Below, piece after piece: positions 16,959-24,897 of a stretch of 64,000 bases of DNA (position 1 is the first letter of the stretch; the number at the start of each line of letters is the position of its first letter). Position numbers and translations under genes: made by a program. The stretch is from Mycolicibacterium arenosum (GTDB taxonomy: Bacteria > Actinomycetota > Actinomycetes > Mycobacteriales > Mycobacteriaceae), in NCBI RefSeq assembly GCF_024320865.1, contig NZ_JANDBD010000001.1:186001-250000 (forward strand), given 5' to 3'. A model generated the notes under the pieces. It was given only the letters and a program-made list of their open reading frames with translations, did no database searches and had not been told where the DNA came from.

Positions 16959-17651
16959 ATGCCCTACGACCCGATCGCGTTCCCGGCCGTCGCCGTCACG
17001 GTCGACCTGGTCGCGCTGACGATTCGAGACGGCGTACTCGCCGCTGTGGCGATCCGGCGCGGTGAGGAACCCTTCCTCGGCGAGTGGGCGCTGCCCGGCG
17101 GCTTCGTCAGGGCCGGGGAGGACCTCGACGCCGCGGCCGGCCGCGAACTGACGGAGGAGACCGGGCTGACGGCCGATCGGCTGCACCTCGAGCAGCTGGC
17201 CAGTTACGGTGCGCCACGTCGCGACCCGCGGATGCGCGTCATCTCCGTCGCCTACCTGGGGCTGGGTCCCGACCTGCCGCTGCCCGTCGCGGGCGGTGAC
17301 GCGTCGGGTGCCCGGTGGGCGCCGGTCGACGAACTCCTGGCCGCCGACCTGGCCTTCGACCACCACCGGATTCTCGCCGACGGCGTCGAACGGGCGCGTG
17401 CGAAGCTCGAGTACACCCCGCTGGCCACCGTGTTCTGCGAGCCGGAGTTCACCGTCGCGGAACTGCGCCGCGTGTACGAGATCGTCTGGGGTGCAACGCT
17501 GGACGGCCGCAACTTCCACCGGAAGGTGACGACGGCCGCTGGATTTCTCCGGCCGACGGGGACTACCACCACGCGCGACGGCGGCCGGCCCGCGCAGCTG
17601 TACCGCCGCGGCGACCTGCAGGTGCTGTACCCGCCGATGCTGCGCGGCTGA
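16959..17651 (+). CDS. NrtR-like Nudix-domain transcriptional regulator
   Basis: A 230-residue protein. ATG 16959 was chosen over upstream TTG/GTG codons because TACTGT lies eight bases before it and the operator occupies the upstream sequence. Residues about 10-140 form a Nudix domain with a complete box: GGFVRAGEDLD followed by RELTEETGL matches Gx5Ex7REUxEExGU. Residues about 150-230 form the winged-helix domain of the NrtR family (PEFTVAELRRVYEIVWG, then NFHRKVTTAAGFL). NrtR proteins repress NAD-metabolism genes and are released by ADP-ribose-type ligands. Here the intact Nudix box leaves hydrolase activity possible. The divergent SPFH/NAD-kinase-like operon is the obvious target, rather than the nadABC target of the characterised mycobacterial NrtR. 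Confidence 0.88.
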   Translation: MPYDPIAFPAVAVTVDLVALTIRDGVLAAVAIRRGEEPFLGEWALPGGFVRAGEDLDAAAGRELTEETGLTADRLHLEQLASYGAPRRDPRMRVISVAYLGLGPDLPLPVAGGDASGARWAPVDELLAADLAFDHHRILADGVERARAKLEYTPLATVFCEPEFTVAELRRVYEIVWGATLDGRNFHRKVTTAAGFLRPTGTTTTRDGGRPAQLYRRGDLQVLYPPMLRG

Positions 17652-17667
17652 AATCACCCTACAAAAC

Positions 17668-17681
17668 AGGAACACGTTCTA
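17668..17681. promoter_or_regulatory. KstR-like operator before the DUF3556 gene
   Basis: AGGAACACGTTCTA matches the remembered KstR consensus TNNAACNNGTTNNA at every fixed position except the first. It overlaps TAGTCT (17680-17685), a -10 element eight bases before the ATG at 17693. KstR represses sterol-catabolism genes in mycobacteria, so this suggests cholesterol-responsive control of the downstream gene. The site call is from memory of the motif. Confidence 0.55.
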
Positions 17682-17685
17682 GTCT
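17680..17685 (+). promoter_or_regulatory. -10 element TAGTCT of the DUF3556 gene
   Basis: TAGTCT lies eight bases before ATG 17693, with no Shine-Dalgarno between, so a leaderless transcript is predicted. The KstR-like site overlaps it by two bases. Confidence 0.6.
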
Positions 17686-17692
17686 GTGGCGC

Positions 17693-19444
17693 ATGGGTTT
17701 CCTGAAGCAGGACGCACCCGTCGTCGACTTCCCCGAGTGGATCAAGGGCACCCGCGCCGAGCGGATCCGTCCGCTCACGCTGCACTGGGGCGAAGTGGGC
17801 TTCGGGACGCCGGTGGTGCTGCACCTGTTCTACGTCGTGAAGATCCTGCTCTACGTGCTGGGCGCCTGGTTGATCGCAGTGAGCACCTCCGGGCTGGGAG
17901 GGTTGGCCGGCTTCACCGATGTCACTTCCTGGTACGACGAGCCGATCGTGTTCCAGAAGGTCGTGCTGTACACGATGTTGTTCGAGGTGGTCGGCCTCGG
18001 ATGCGGCTTCGGCCCGCTCAACAACAGGTTCTTCCCGCCGCTCGGGTCGATCCTCTACTGGCTGCGGCCGGGCACCATCCGGCTGCCACCGTGGCCCGAT
18101 CGGATTCCGCTGACGAAGGGCACGATCCGCAAACCGTTCGACGCGGCGCTCTACGGCGCGCTGCTGGTGGTGCTCGTCGTGGCGCTGGCCTCCGACGGCA
18201 CGGGGCCGATCCCGTCGCTCGGCACCACGGTCGGAGTGCTGCCCGCCTGGCAGATCTGGACGATCCTCGGGATCCTGGCCGTCGCGGGCCTGCGCGACAA
18301 GGTCATCTTCCTGGCGGCCCGCGGCGAGGTGTACGCGTCGTTCACGGTGGCGTTCCTGTTCGCCGGTCCCGACATGATCATCGCCGCGAAACTGGTGTGC
18401 CTGGTGATCTGGATGGGCGCTGCCACCTCGAAGCTCAACAAGCACTTCCCGTTCGTCATCTCGACGATGATGTCCAACAGTCCGATGGTGCGGACGAAGA
18501 AGCTCAAGCGGATGTTCTTCGAGAAGTTCCCCGACGACATGCGGCCCGGCCGGTTGTCCCGGATCGTCGCGCACTTCTCCACCGCGGTGGAGATGCTGGT
18601 GCCGCTGGTCCTGTTCTTCTCCCACGGGGGCTGGGCGACGGTCATCGCCGCGGCCGTCATGCTGATCTTCCACTTCGGCATTCTCAGCGCGATCCCCATG
18701 GGCGTGCCGCTGGAGTGGAACGTCTTCATGATGTTCAGCGTGCTGGCGTTGTTCGTCGGGCACGCGGGGATCGGCCTCGGCGACATGACGACGCCGCTGC
18801 CGATCGTGCTTTCCGTCGTCGTCGCGGGGACCGTGGTGTTGGGAAACCTGTTCCCGCGCAAGATCTCCTTCCTGCCGGGCATGCGCTACTACGCGGGCAA
18901 CTGGGACACGACGCAGTGGTGCATGAAGCCGTCCGCCGACGCGAAGATCGCCGCGGGCCTGGTGGCCATCGCGAGCATGCCCGCATCTCAGACCGAGAAG
19001 TTCTACGGCAGCGCCGAGCAGGCCCTGGTGATGATGCACTCCGGATACGCGTTCCGCGCGATGAACACCCACGGCCGCGCGCTGTTCACCCTCGTCCACC
19101 GGGCGATGGCCGACGGCAACGAGGACGACTACGTCATCACCGAGGGAGAGCGGTTGTGCAGCACCGCCATCGGCTGGAATTTCGGTGACGGCCACATGCA
19201 CAACGAGCAGCTGATCAACGCCATGCAGGAGTTGTGCCACTTCGAACCCGGCGAGGTCCGCGTCGTGCTGCTGGACGCGCAGCCCATCCACAAGCAGCGT
19301 CAGGAGTACCGGCTCGTCGACGCCGCCACCGGAGAGTTCGAACGCGGCTACGTGGAGGTGGCCGACATGGTGACCCGCCAGCCGTGGGCCGACGACGTAC
19401 CGGTCCACGTCACGTGGACGAAGGACGGGGCCGACGCCACGTAG
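17693..19444 (+). CDS. DUF3556-type transmembrane protein
   Basis: A 583-residue membrane protein. About nine hydrophobic segments lie between residues 40 and 400, for example HLFYVVKILLYVLGAWLIAV, FDAALYGALLVVLVVALA and VLSVVVAGTVVLGNLF. A soluble C-terminal part (about 400-583) contains NTHGRALFTLVHRAM, WNFGDGHMHNE and VRVVLLDAQPIHKQRQEY. The family, as recalled, is actinobacterial and of unknown function. The conserved His and acidic residues of the C-terminal half (GDGHMHNEQ) suggest metal or cofactor binding, but this is inference. A KstR-like site overlaps its promoter and a lipid beta-oxidation cluster follows, so a role in sterol or fatty acid metabolism is plausible. It is convergent with the GntR gene. 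Confidence 0.8.
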   Translation: MGFLKQDAPVVDFPEWIKGTRAERIRPLTLHWGEVGFGTPVVLHLFYVVKILLYVLGAWLIAVSTSGLGGLAGFTDVTSWYDEPIVFQKVVLYTMLFEVVGLGCGFGPLNNRFFPPLGSILYWLRPGTIRLPPWPDRIPLTKGTIRKPFDAALYGALLVVLVVALASDGTGPIPSLGTTVGVLPAWQIWTILGILAVAGLRDKVIFLAARGEVYASFTVAFLFAGPDMIIAAKLVCLVIWMGAATSKLNKHFPFVISTMMSNSPMVRTKKLKRMFFEKFPDDMRPGRLSRIVAHFSTAVEMLVPLVLFFSHGGWATVIAAAVMLIFHFGILSAIPMGVPLEWNVFMMFSVLALFVGHAGIGLGDMTTPLPIVLSVVVAGTVVLGNLFPRKISFLPGMRYYAGNWDTTQWCMKPSADAKIAAGLVAIASMPASQTEKFYGSAEQALVMMHSGYAFRAMNTHGRALFTLVHRAMADGNEDDYVITEGERLCSTAIGWNFGDGHMHNEQLINAMQELCHFEPGEVRVVLLDAQPIHKQRQEYRLVDAATGEFERGYVEVADMVTRQPWADDVPVHVTWTKDGADAT

Positions 19445-19448
19445 CTCG

Positions 19449-20246
19449 TCAGCCCATCACGTCGCGGATCTCGACGCTCTCCAGACCGGTGAGGAGGAGC
19501 TCCCGAGTGGCGTCGAGGTGCCTGCGCCAGTGCGCTTCCGCCCCCGCGGCGTCGCCGGCGCGCAGGAACTGCAGCAGCTTGCGGTAGGACCGGATCAGCT
19601 TGTCGAAGTCGGCCTTCGAGACGGACTTGTGCTCCTTGAAGACGAAGGCCGTGTGCCTGACCGTGATCTCGTGCAGCATGCCCGCCACGACGCTCAACGT
19701 CGCATTGCCCGACAACTGCACCACGCGCAGGTGGAACAGCCCGGTGCTCTCGGCGAGGCTGCCCGACTCGTGTCCGTCGGCGACGAGTTGCTCGAGGAGG
19801 ACGTCGAGTTCGTCGAAGGCGTCCGCCGACCCCGACTCGGCGAGCAGTCGCGCCGCCATCGGCTCGATGCCCGCCTTCGCAGTGAGCAGGTCGGCGATCG
19901 TCGCGCCGGAGAGTTCGAGCAGCAACCCCGCCGGGCGGGCGACGATCTCCGGGCCGGGGACGCGCACACGCGCACCGGTACGGGAACCGCGGCGCACTTC
20001 GACGAGCCGCTCCGACTCGAGCACGCGCACCGCTTCGCGCAGCGTCGGCCTGCTGACGCCGAAGTGCGTCATCAGCTCGGCCTCGTTGGGCAGGAAGTCG
20101 CCCTCCTTGAGCTGGCCGTCGACCACCATGCGGCGCAGGGTGCCCGCCACCAGCTCCGCCGTCTTTGGGGACCGAATGGGCGAGCCGGACAGCGGTGCCA
20201 CACCTTCGGGCCCGATCATCGGCGCCAGGGGCGTACTACGAGCCAC
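19449..20246 (-). CDS. FadR-type GntR regulator (FCD domain)
   Basis: A 265-residue GntR regulator of the FadR subfamily. The winged helix (about 28-95) shows KTAELVAGTLRRMVVDGQL, LPNEAELMTHFGVSRPTLREAVRVLESE and VRRGSRTGARV. The all-helical FCD domain (about 110-250) carries the metal/ligand pattern with FHLRVVQLSGN, HEITVRH and HWRRHLDATRE. FCD domains bind acyl-CoA or small organic acids. GTG 20246 is preceded by GAGGAGG. The gene lies downstream of luxE/luxC-like genes on the same strand. A 12-mer in its own leader (20291-20302) recurs before the divergent thiolase operon, so it probably controls this whole module, including itself. Confidence 0.88.
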   Translation of the reverse strand: MARSTPLAPMIGPEGVAPLSGSPIRSPKTAELVAGTLRRMVVDGQLKEGDFLPNEAELMTHFGVSRPTLREAVRVLESERLVEVRRGSRTGARVRVPGPEIVARPAGLLLELSGATIADLLTAKAGIEPMAARLLAESGSADAFDELDVLLEQLVADGHESGSLAESTGLFHLRVVQLSGNATLSVVAGMLHEITVRHTAFVFKEHKSVSKADFDKLIRSYRKLLQFLRAGDAAGAEAHWRRHLDATRELLLTGLESVEIRDVMG

Positions 20247-20290
20247 GACACCTCCTCGTCGATCTACGTCGCTGCAGCTCAGCTGTGCAA

Positions 20291-20302
20291 CCTAGTAAAC
20301 CA
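20291..20302. promoter_or_regulatory. Shared 12-mer CCTAGTAAACCA upstream of the GntR gene
   Basis: CCTAGTAAACCA lies 45-56 bp upstream of the GntR start and recurs identically at 22876-22887 between the LuxE-like and thiolase genes. Two identical 12-mers in the two control regions of one gene cluster suggest a common regulator site, most simply that of the FadR-type regulator. Confidence 0.65.
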
Positions 20303-20322
20303 TCTGAGGATACCGCTGCGTG

Positions 20323-21675
20323 TCAGCCGGCGACGAATCCCTTGTTGCGCATCAGGAAGTCCGCGAGGAATCCGTCGTGCGGGATGTTCGGGGCGCCGTA
20401 GTGGGTGGCGACGTCGCCGCGGTACAGGTTAGTCACCGTCGGCTCGCCCAGCAGCCTGTCCAGCAGGTCGTGATCCGAGGTGATGGCGGTGAGCAGCAGG
20501 GTGTTGCGCAGCGGCGCGATGCCGTCGGCCCGCGACCACGGCGACACCCACACGCACGGGAAGGGCAACTCCACAGCGAGCGCCGACGTGGGCCCGGACA
20601 GCAGGTGCACGGCGGGGCGCAGCGCCGCGAACCCGTCGCCGAGGTCGGCGACCACCTGATCGGCGCCCAGGATCGGCGTGCTCCCCACCGCCGACCCGGC
20701 CAGGACGGCGGCCAGCGCGTGCGCCTGCCCGGTCGGCACCGTCGGAAGGACCGCCCGCGGGTCGGTGCACGGCAGCGCCGGCATGTCCGCGAGCCGCTCG
20801 GCGATCGCGTCCGCCAGCGGCGCGGCGTCGCCCTCGTAGAGCACGGCGGTGGCGTTCACGCAGGCCATGCCGCCGAGCGCGGCGATCGAGTCGACGACGA
20901 CGTCGAGGTGCTCGCGCCAGTCCTGCTCGGCGGTGATGAGGATCTTGGTGCGGCCCGGCCCGTTGACGAACACCGACGGGTCGGCCGCGTAGCGATCGGC
21001 GACGTCCTGGCCGCCGTAGACGAGCGCGAGGTCCGCCGCCCGGACGACGTCGTCGGCCCCGACGTGGTCGGTGGGCAGGTACGCGGCGTCGGCGTCGCGG
21101 AAGCCGGCCCGCCGCAGCGCGGTGACCACCCGGTGCGCGGTCAGCGGCTCGCGGCGCGACGGTCGCACCGCGACCCGGTACCCGAGCGCGAGGGCCTGCG
21201 GCCACAGCCCGTGCACGCCGGGTGCGTTGCCCGGTGCGTGGACGGCGAGCACGTCACCGCGGCGCGCCCACACGGCGCCGCTGGGCTGGTCGCGCCAGTC
21301 CAGCGTCGATCCCGCGGGCTGCGCGGCGCGCACCGCGTCGACAGCCGTCGCCAACGACTCCGCCACGACGTCCGCACCGGCTCGCGCGACCGCCAGCGGC
21401 AGGCCGGCGATCCGGCAGGTGAGCTCGACGTAGTCGGCGTAGCTCAGCCCCGCGATGGTCTCGCCCGCGAACACCTCGGCCGCGCGGGTCAGCGCCTCGG
21501 CGCGCTGCCCGGCCGGCAACGGCGCCCTCCTGCGTTGTGCGGCAATGGATCTGGTTATGTAGAGGCGCGGCACCGCCGCGAGGTCGACAACGGGGACGCC
21601 CCGGGTGTCGGTGACGATCTGACGCCGGCTGGTGCGGTACTCCCCGTCGGGGCCCAGCGCGTCGACGGGCAGCAC
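20323..21675 (-). CDS. LuxC-like acyl-CoA/acyl-protein reductase
   Basis: A 450-residue protein of the LuxC branch of the aldehyde dehydrogenase superfamily. Visible features are the nucleotide-binding part with DVLAVHAPGNAPGVHGLW, RPSRREPLTAHRV, GPGRTKILI and the thiol nucleophile in GGMACVNATAV (C272). LuxC reduces an activated acyl group, delivered as thioester, to a fatty aldehyde with NADPH. GTG 21675 starts two bases after the LuxE-like gene stops, so the two are translationally coupled, as luxE and luxC products act together in luminous bacteria. No luxA, luxB or luxD is present, so the aldehyde must serve another purpose. Product chain length is unknown. Confidence 0.85.
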   Translation of the reverse strand: MLPVDALGPDGEYRTSRRQIVTDTRGVPVVDLAAVPRLYITRSIAAQRRRAPLPAGQRAEALTRAAEVFAGETIAGLSYADYVELTCRIAGLPLAVARAGADVVAESLATAVDAVRAAQPAGSTLDWRDQPSGAVWARRGDVLAVHAPGNAPGVHGLWPQALALGYRVAVRPSRREPLTAHRVVTALRRAGFRDADAAYLPTDHVGADDVVRAADLALVYGGQDVADRYAADPSVFVNGPGRTKILITAEQDWREHLDVVVDSIAALGGMACVNATAVLYEGDAAPLADAIAERLADMPALPCTDPRAVLPTVPTGQAHALAAVLAGSAVGSTPILGADQVVADLGDGFAALRPAVHLLSGPTSALAVELPFPCVWVSPWSRADGIAPLRNTLLLTAITSDHDLLDRLLGEPTVTNLYRGDVATHYGAPNIPHDGFLADFLMRNKGFVAG

Positions 21676-21677
21676 GG

Positions 21678-22796
21678 CTAGTACACGCCCTCGATCACCG
21701 GCTCGCCGCCGAACACCGCGACGGGCGCGACCTCGCTCACCGAGTCCCCGACTCCACCGTCGGGACCGGGCAGCCGGATCGCCGTGTCACGCTCCAGGTT
21801 GTTCGGGATGAACATGCCCTTGCTGACGTGGTTCATGACGATCTGGCCCCGCTCGCCGTAGGGGACCTGCGCGCCGGTGCCGGGATCGACCACGCGGAAC
21901 ACGACGTACGGCGAGCGAGGGTCGAAGACGAACGCGTCGCCGTCGGTGTGTTCCCCCGTCGCTTCGCTCGCCCGAGTGCGCGTCGCCGCCTGCGACAGGA
22001 TCATCGTGCTGCCGAACGCCAGCGCGATCGCGGCGCCGGGGAAGATGCCGCGGAACAGCGCCATGGTGTCGACGTCGACGTGGGCCCCGCTGAGCAGGAT
22101 GTAGCGGATCCTCCGGTTGACCAGGTCGATGAGGCGGTCGTCGTTGGCGATGGCCTCCAGAAGCGGGGGAGTGGCGTGCAGGTTCGCCACCGTCTGCGTC
22201 TCGAGGATGTGCAGGGCCTGCTCCAGGACGTGGTCGACGTAGCGGGCGACCTCGGCTCGCGCGCCGCGTGCGGCCACCTTCTTCACCCACCGCGGATCGA
22301 GGTCGACGGCGTGGAACGTCGCACCGAGCCGCTCGGCGACGACGCGGTCGAAGTGCCCGACGCCGTGCGGGCCGCCGGGCATCATGCACAGCAGTCCGGC
22401 GCCGGGCACGAAACCGCCCGCGGTGAAGTCCTCGATCTGCCAGCGGGTCACCTGCTCGATCCAGTCGGGCAACTGCGCGGTGCGCTTCGGGGCGCCCGTG
22501 GTGCCGCCGGACTCGAACACCCGCGGAATCGGCGGGGGCGTGCCGTATCCCCGCGGGATGAGGTCCTCGACGGGCACGTCGCGCAGTTCGTCGACCAGGT
22601 TGGGGAACAGCCCGAGGTCGTCGTGGCTGCGGACGTCCGTGAGCGGGTCGAAGTCGAGCCGGCCGGCGGCGCGCAGCCAGAACGGCGACCCCGTGTCCGC
22701 GCCGAAGTGCCAGGCCATCGCCGCCCGCAGGTAGGCCTCCGGGTCGGGCGGGATGGCGCGCGGGACGTCGAGTACCGACAGGTCGATCGAGACCAC
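21678..22796 (-). CDS. LuxE/PaaK-like acyl-activating enzyme
   Basis: A 372-residue adenylate-forming-type protein resembling LuxE acyl-protein synthetase and PaaK. Visible motifs are FESGGTTGAPKRTAQLPDW (the phosphate-binding S/T-G-rich loop with Lys), GAGLLCMMPGGPHGVGHF, a LSGAHVDVDT segment and the late YGERGQIVMNHVSKG. GTG 22796 was chosen because CACGAT lies seven bases upstream and earlier codons are not supported. LuxE activates fatty acid with ATP and passes the acyl group to LuxC. Direct coupling to a LuxC-like gene makes that role likely here. It is divergent from the thiolase operon, with a shared 12-mer between them. Confidence 0.83.
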   Translation of the reverse strand: MVSIDLSVLDVPRAIPPDPEAYLRAAMAWHFGADTGSPFWLRAAGRLDFDPLTDVRSHDDLGLFPNLVDELRDVPVEDLIPRGYGTPPPIPRVFESGGTTGAPKRTAQLPDWIEQVTRWQIEDFTAGGFVPGAGLLCMMPGGPHGVGHFDRVVAERLGATFHAVDLDPRWVKKVAARGARAEVARYVDHVLEQALHILETQTVANLHATPPLLEAIANDDRLIDLVNRRIRYILLSGAHVDVDTMALFRGIFPGAAIALAFGSTMILSQAATRTRASEATGEHTDGDAFVFDPRSPYVVFRVVDPGTGAQVPYGERGQIVMNHVSKGMFIPNNLERDTAIRLPGPDGGVGDSVSEVAPVAVFGGEPVIEGVY

Positions 22797-22860
22797 CGGG
22801 TCATCGTGGCGGAGCCGGCTTGCCGGCCGATGAACGCAAGGCGTCTGTGAGGTACTCGAC

Positions 22861-22887
22861 CAACCAGCTGGTTGACCTAGTAAACCA
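22861..22887. promoter_or_regulatory. 14-bp palindrome overlapped by the shared 12-mer between LuxE-like and thiolase genes
   Basis: CAACCAGCTGGTTG (22861-22874) is a perfect palindrome. It merges into the quasi-palindrome GTTGACCTAGTAAACCAAC (22871-22889), which contains CCTAGTAAACCA (22876-22887), also found at 20291. Location between divergent operons makes it the likely control site for both. Confidence 0.7.
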
Positions 22888-22934
22888 ACTGCTCTAACTT
22901 CGGGAGTATCCCCACACTTCAAAGGAGAAGCTCC

Positions 22935-24092
22935 ATGGCTGAAGCCGTCATCGTCGAGGCAGTCCGGTCGCCGGTTGGAAAGCGCAACGGCGGACTCTCG
23001 GGAACCCATCCCGGTGAGCTGTCCGCGCAGGTGCTCAACGGACTCGTCGAGCGTGCCGGTGTCGACCCGGCACTCGTCGACGACGTCATCTGGGGCTGCG
23101 TCATGCAGGCCGGTGAGCAGGCGCTCGACATCGCCCGCACCGCGGTGCTCGCCGCCGGGTGGCCGGAGAGCGTGCCGGGTGTGACCGTCGACCGCCAGTG
23201 CGGCTCCAGTCAGCAGTCGATCCACTTCGCCGCTGCGGGTGTCGCCGCGGGTCACTACGACGTCGTCGTCGCCGGTGGCGTCGAGTCGATGTCGCGCACC
23301 CCGATGGGGGCATCGCTGGCCAACGGCGGCCACCCGTACCCGGAGGCGTTCCGGTCGCGCTACACGACGACGCCGAACCAGGGCACCGGCGCCGAGATGA
23401 TCGCCGAGCAGTGGGGCCTCGACCGCACCACGCTGGACCAGTTCTCGCTCGACTCGCATGAGAAGGCCGCCGCCGCACAGGATTCCGGTGCCTTCGATGA
23501 TCAGATCGTCGGCATCAAGACCAAGGACGCCGACGGCAACGAGACCGTCGTGCTGAAGGACGAGGGCATCCGCCGCGGCACGCCGATCGAGAAGATGGCG
23601 CAGCTGAAGCCCGCCTTCAAGGAGGACGGTGTCATCCACGCCGGCAACTCCAGCCAGATCTCCGACGGCTCGGCGGCGCTGCTGTTCATGTCGGCCGAGA
23701 AGGCGAAGTCGTTGGGGCTCAAGCCGATCGCACGTGTGCACACCGCCGTGCTGGCCGGCGCCGACCCGGTGATCATGTTGACCGCGCCGATCCCGGCGAC
23801 GCAGAAGGCGCTGGCCAAGTCCGGCCTCAAGATCGAGGACATCGGCGCATTCGAGGTGAACGAGGCGTTCGCGCCCGTCCCGCTGGCGTGGCTCAAGGAC
23901 ATCGGCGCCGACGAGAAGAAGCTGAACCCCAACGGCGGGGCGATCGCCCTCGGACACCCGCTCGGCGGTTCCGGTGCCCGCATCGCGACCACGCTGCTGT
24001 ACCACATGCGGGACAACGGGATTCAGTACGGCCTGCAGACGATGTGCGAGGGCGGCGGCCAGGCCAACGCCACCATCTTCGAACTGCTGTGA
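22935..24092 (+). CDS. Thiolase (acetyl-CoA C-acyltransferase, FadA family)
   Basis: A 385-residue thiolase. The acyl-accepting Cys is in DRQCGSSQQS (C89). The active-site His is in VNEAFAPVP and in ALGHPLGGSGAR, and the proton-shuttling Cys in TMCEGGGQANATIFE. It cleaves 3-ketoacyl-CoA with CoA as the last step of beta-oxidation; residues specifying chain length or steroid rings cannot be read. AAAGGAGAAG precedes the ATG. It is the first gene of a three-gene rightward operon: its TGA overlaps the GTG of the enoyl-CoA hydratase. The promoter region carries the palindrome and 12-mer linked to the FadR-type regulator. Confidence 0.93.
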   Translation: MAEAVIVEAVRSPVGKRNGGLSGTHPGELSAQVLNGLVERAGVDPALVDDVIWGCVMQAGEQALDIARTAVLAAGWPESVPGVTVDRQCGSSQQSIHFAAAGVAAGHYDVVVAGGVESMSRTPMGASLANGGHPYPEAFRSRYTTTPNQGTGAEMIAEQWGLDRTTLDQFSLDSHEKAAAAQDSGAFDDQIVGIKTKDADGNETVVLKDEGIRRGTPIEKMAQLKPAFKEDGVIHAGNSSQISDGSAALLFMSAEKAKSLGLKPIARVHTAVLAGADPVIMLTAPIPATQKALAKSGLKIEDIGAFEVNEAFAPVPLAWLKDIGADEKKLNPNGGAIALGHPLGGSGARIATTLLYHMRDNGIQYGLQTMCEGGGQANATIFELL

Positions 24093-24889
24093 CCGAGGCC
24101 TCCACTGACGTCCCCGGCGCTCTCGTCGAGCGCCGGGGCAACGTCGCACTCATCACCATCAACCGCCCGGAGGCGCGCAACGCCGTCAACGCCGCGGTGA
24201 GCATCGCGGTCGGCGACGCCCTGCACGCCGCCCAGGAGGATCCCGAGGTGCGCGCGGTCGTCATCACCGGCGCGGGCGAATCGTTCTGCGCGGGAGCCGA
24301 TCTCAAGGCCATTGCGCGCCGCGAGAACCTCTTCCATCCCGAGCACGGGGAGTGGGGCTTCGCGGGCTACGTCCAGCACTACATCGACAAGCCGACCATC
24401 GCGGCGGTCAACGGCACGGCGCTCGGCGGGGGCACCGAACTGGCCCTGGCCAGTGACCTCGTCGTCGCCGAGGAGCGCACGAAATTCGGTCTGCCGGAGG
24501 TCAAGCGCGGCCTCATCGCCGCAGCGGGCGGGGTGTTCCGCATCGTCGATCAGCTTCCGCGCAAGGTCGCGATGGAGTTGCTCTTCACCGGCGAACCGAT
24601 GTCGTCGGCCGACGCGCTGAAGTGGGGCCTCATCAACCAGGTGGTGCCCGACGGCACGGTCGTCGACGCCGCCCTGGCACTGGCGGACCGCATCACCGGC
24701 AACGCGCCGCTCGCGGTGTGGGCCAGCAAGCGCGTCGCCAACGGAGTCGACGACGGCGTCATCACCGGTGACGTCGACGGCTGGAACAGGACCATGCGCG
24801 AAATCGGCGGCGTGCTGCGCTCCGAGGACGCCAAGGAAGGACCGCGGGCGTTCGCCGAGAAGCGGGCGCCCGTCTGGCAAGCGAAGTAG
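24089..24889 (+). CDS. Enoyl-CoA hydratase (crotonase family)
   Basis: A 266-residue crotonase with both catalytic glutamates. The first is in GTALGGGTELALASD and the second in FGLPEVKRGLI. The CoA/oxyanion elements GESFCAGADLKAI and GTALGGG are present. It should hydrate 2-enoyl-CoA to 3-hydroxyacyl-CoA. GTG 24089 overlaps the thiolase stop by 4 bp. The C-terminal EDAKEGPRAFAEKRAPVW is the usual family ending. The operon lacks a visible 3-hydroxyacyl-CoA dehydrogenase, which must be supplied elsewhere. Contrast with the crotonase at 34726, which has lost both glutamates. Confidence 0.92.
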   Translation: MTEASTDVPGALVERRGNVALITINRPEARNAVNAAVSIAVGDALHAAQEDPEVRAVVITGAGESFCAGADLKAIARRENLFHPEHGEWGFAGYVQHYIDKPTIAAVNGTALGGGTELALASDLVVAEERTKFGLPEVKRGLIAAAGGVFRIVDQLPRKVAMELLFTGEPMSSADALKWGLINQVVPDGTVVDAALALADRITGNAPLAVWASKRVANGVDDGVITGDVDGWNRTMREIGGVLRSEDAKEGPRAFAEKRAPVWQAK

Positions 24890-24897
24890 GAGTTGAC

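Noticed and set aside
20323..22796. LuxC/LuxE-like genes as part of a light-producing system
   Set aside because: No luxA, luxB or luxD is present and the context is beta-oxidation, so bioluminescence is not supported.
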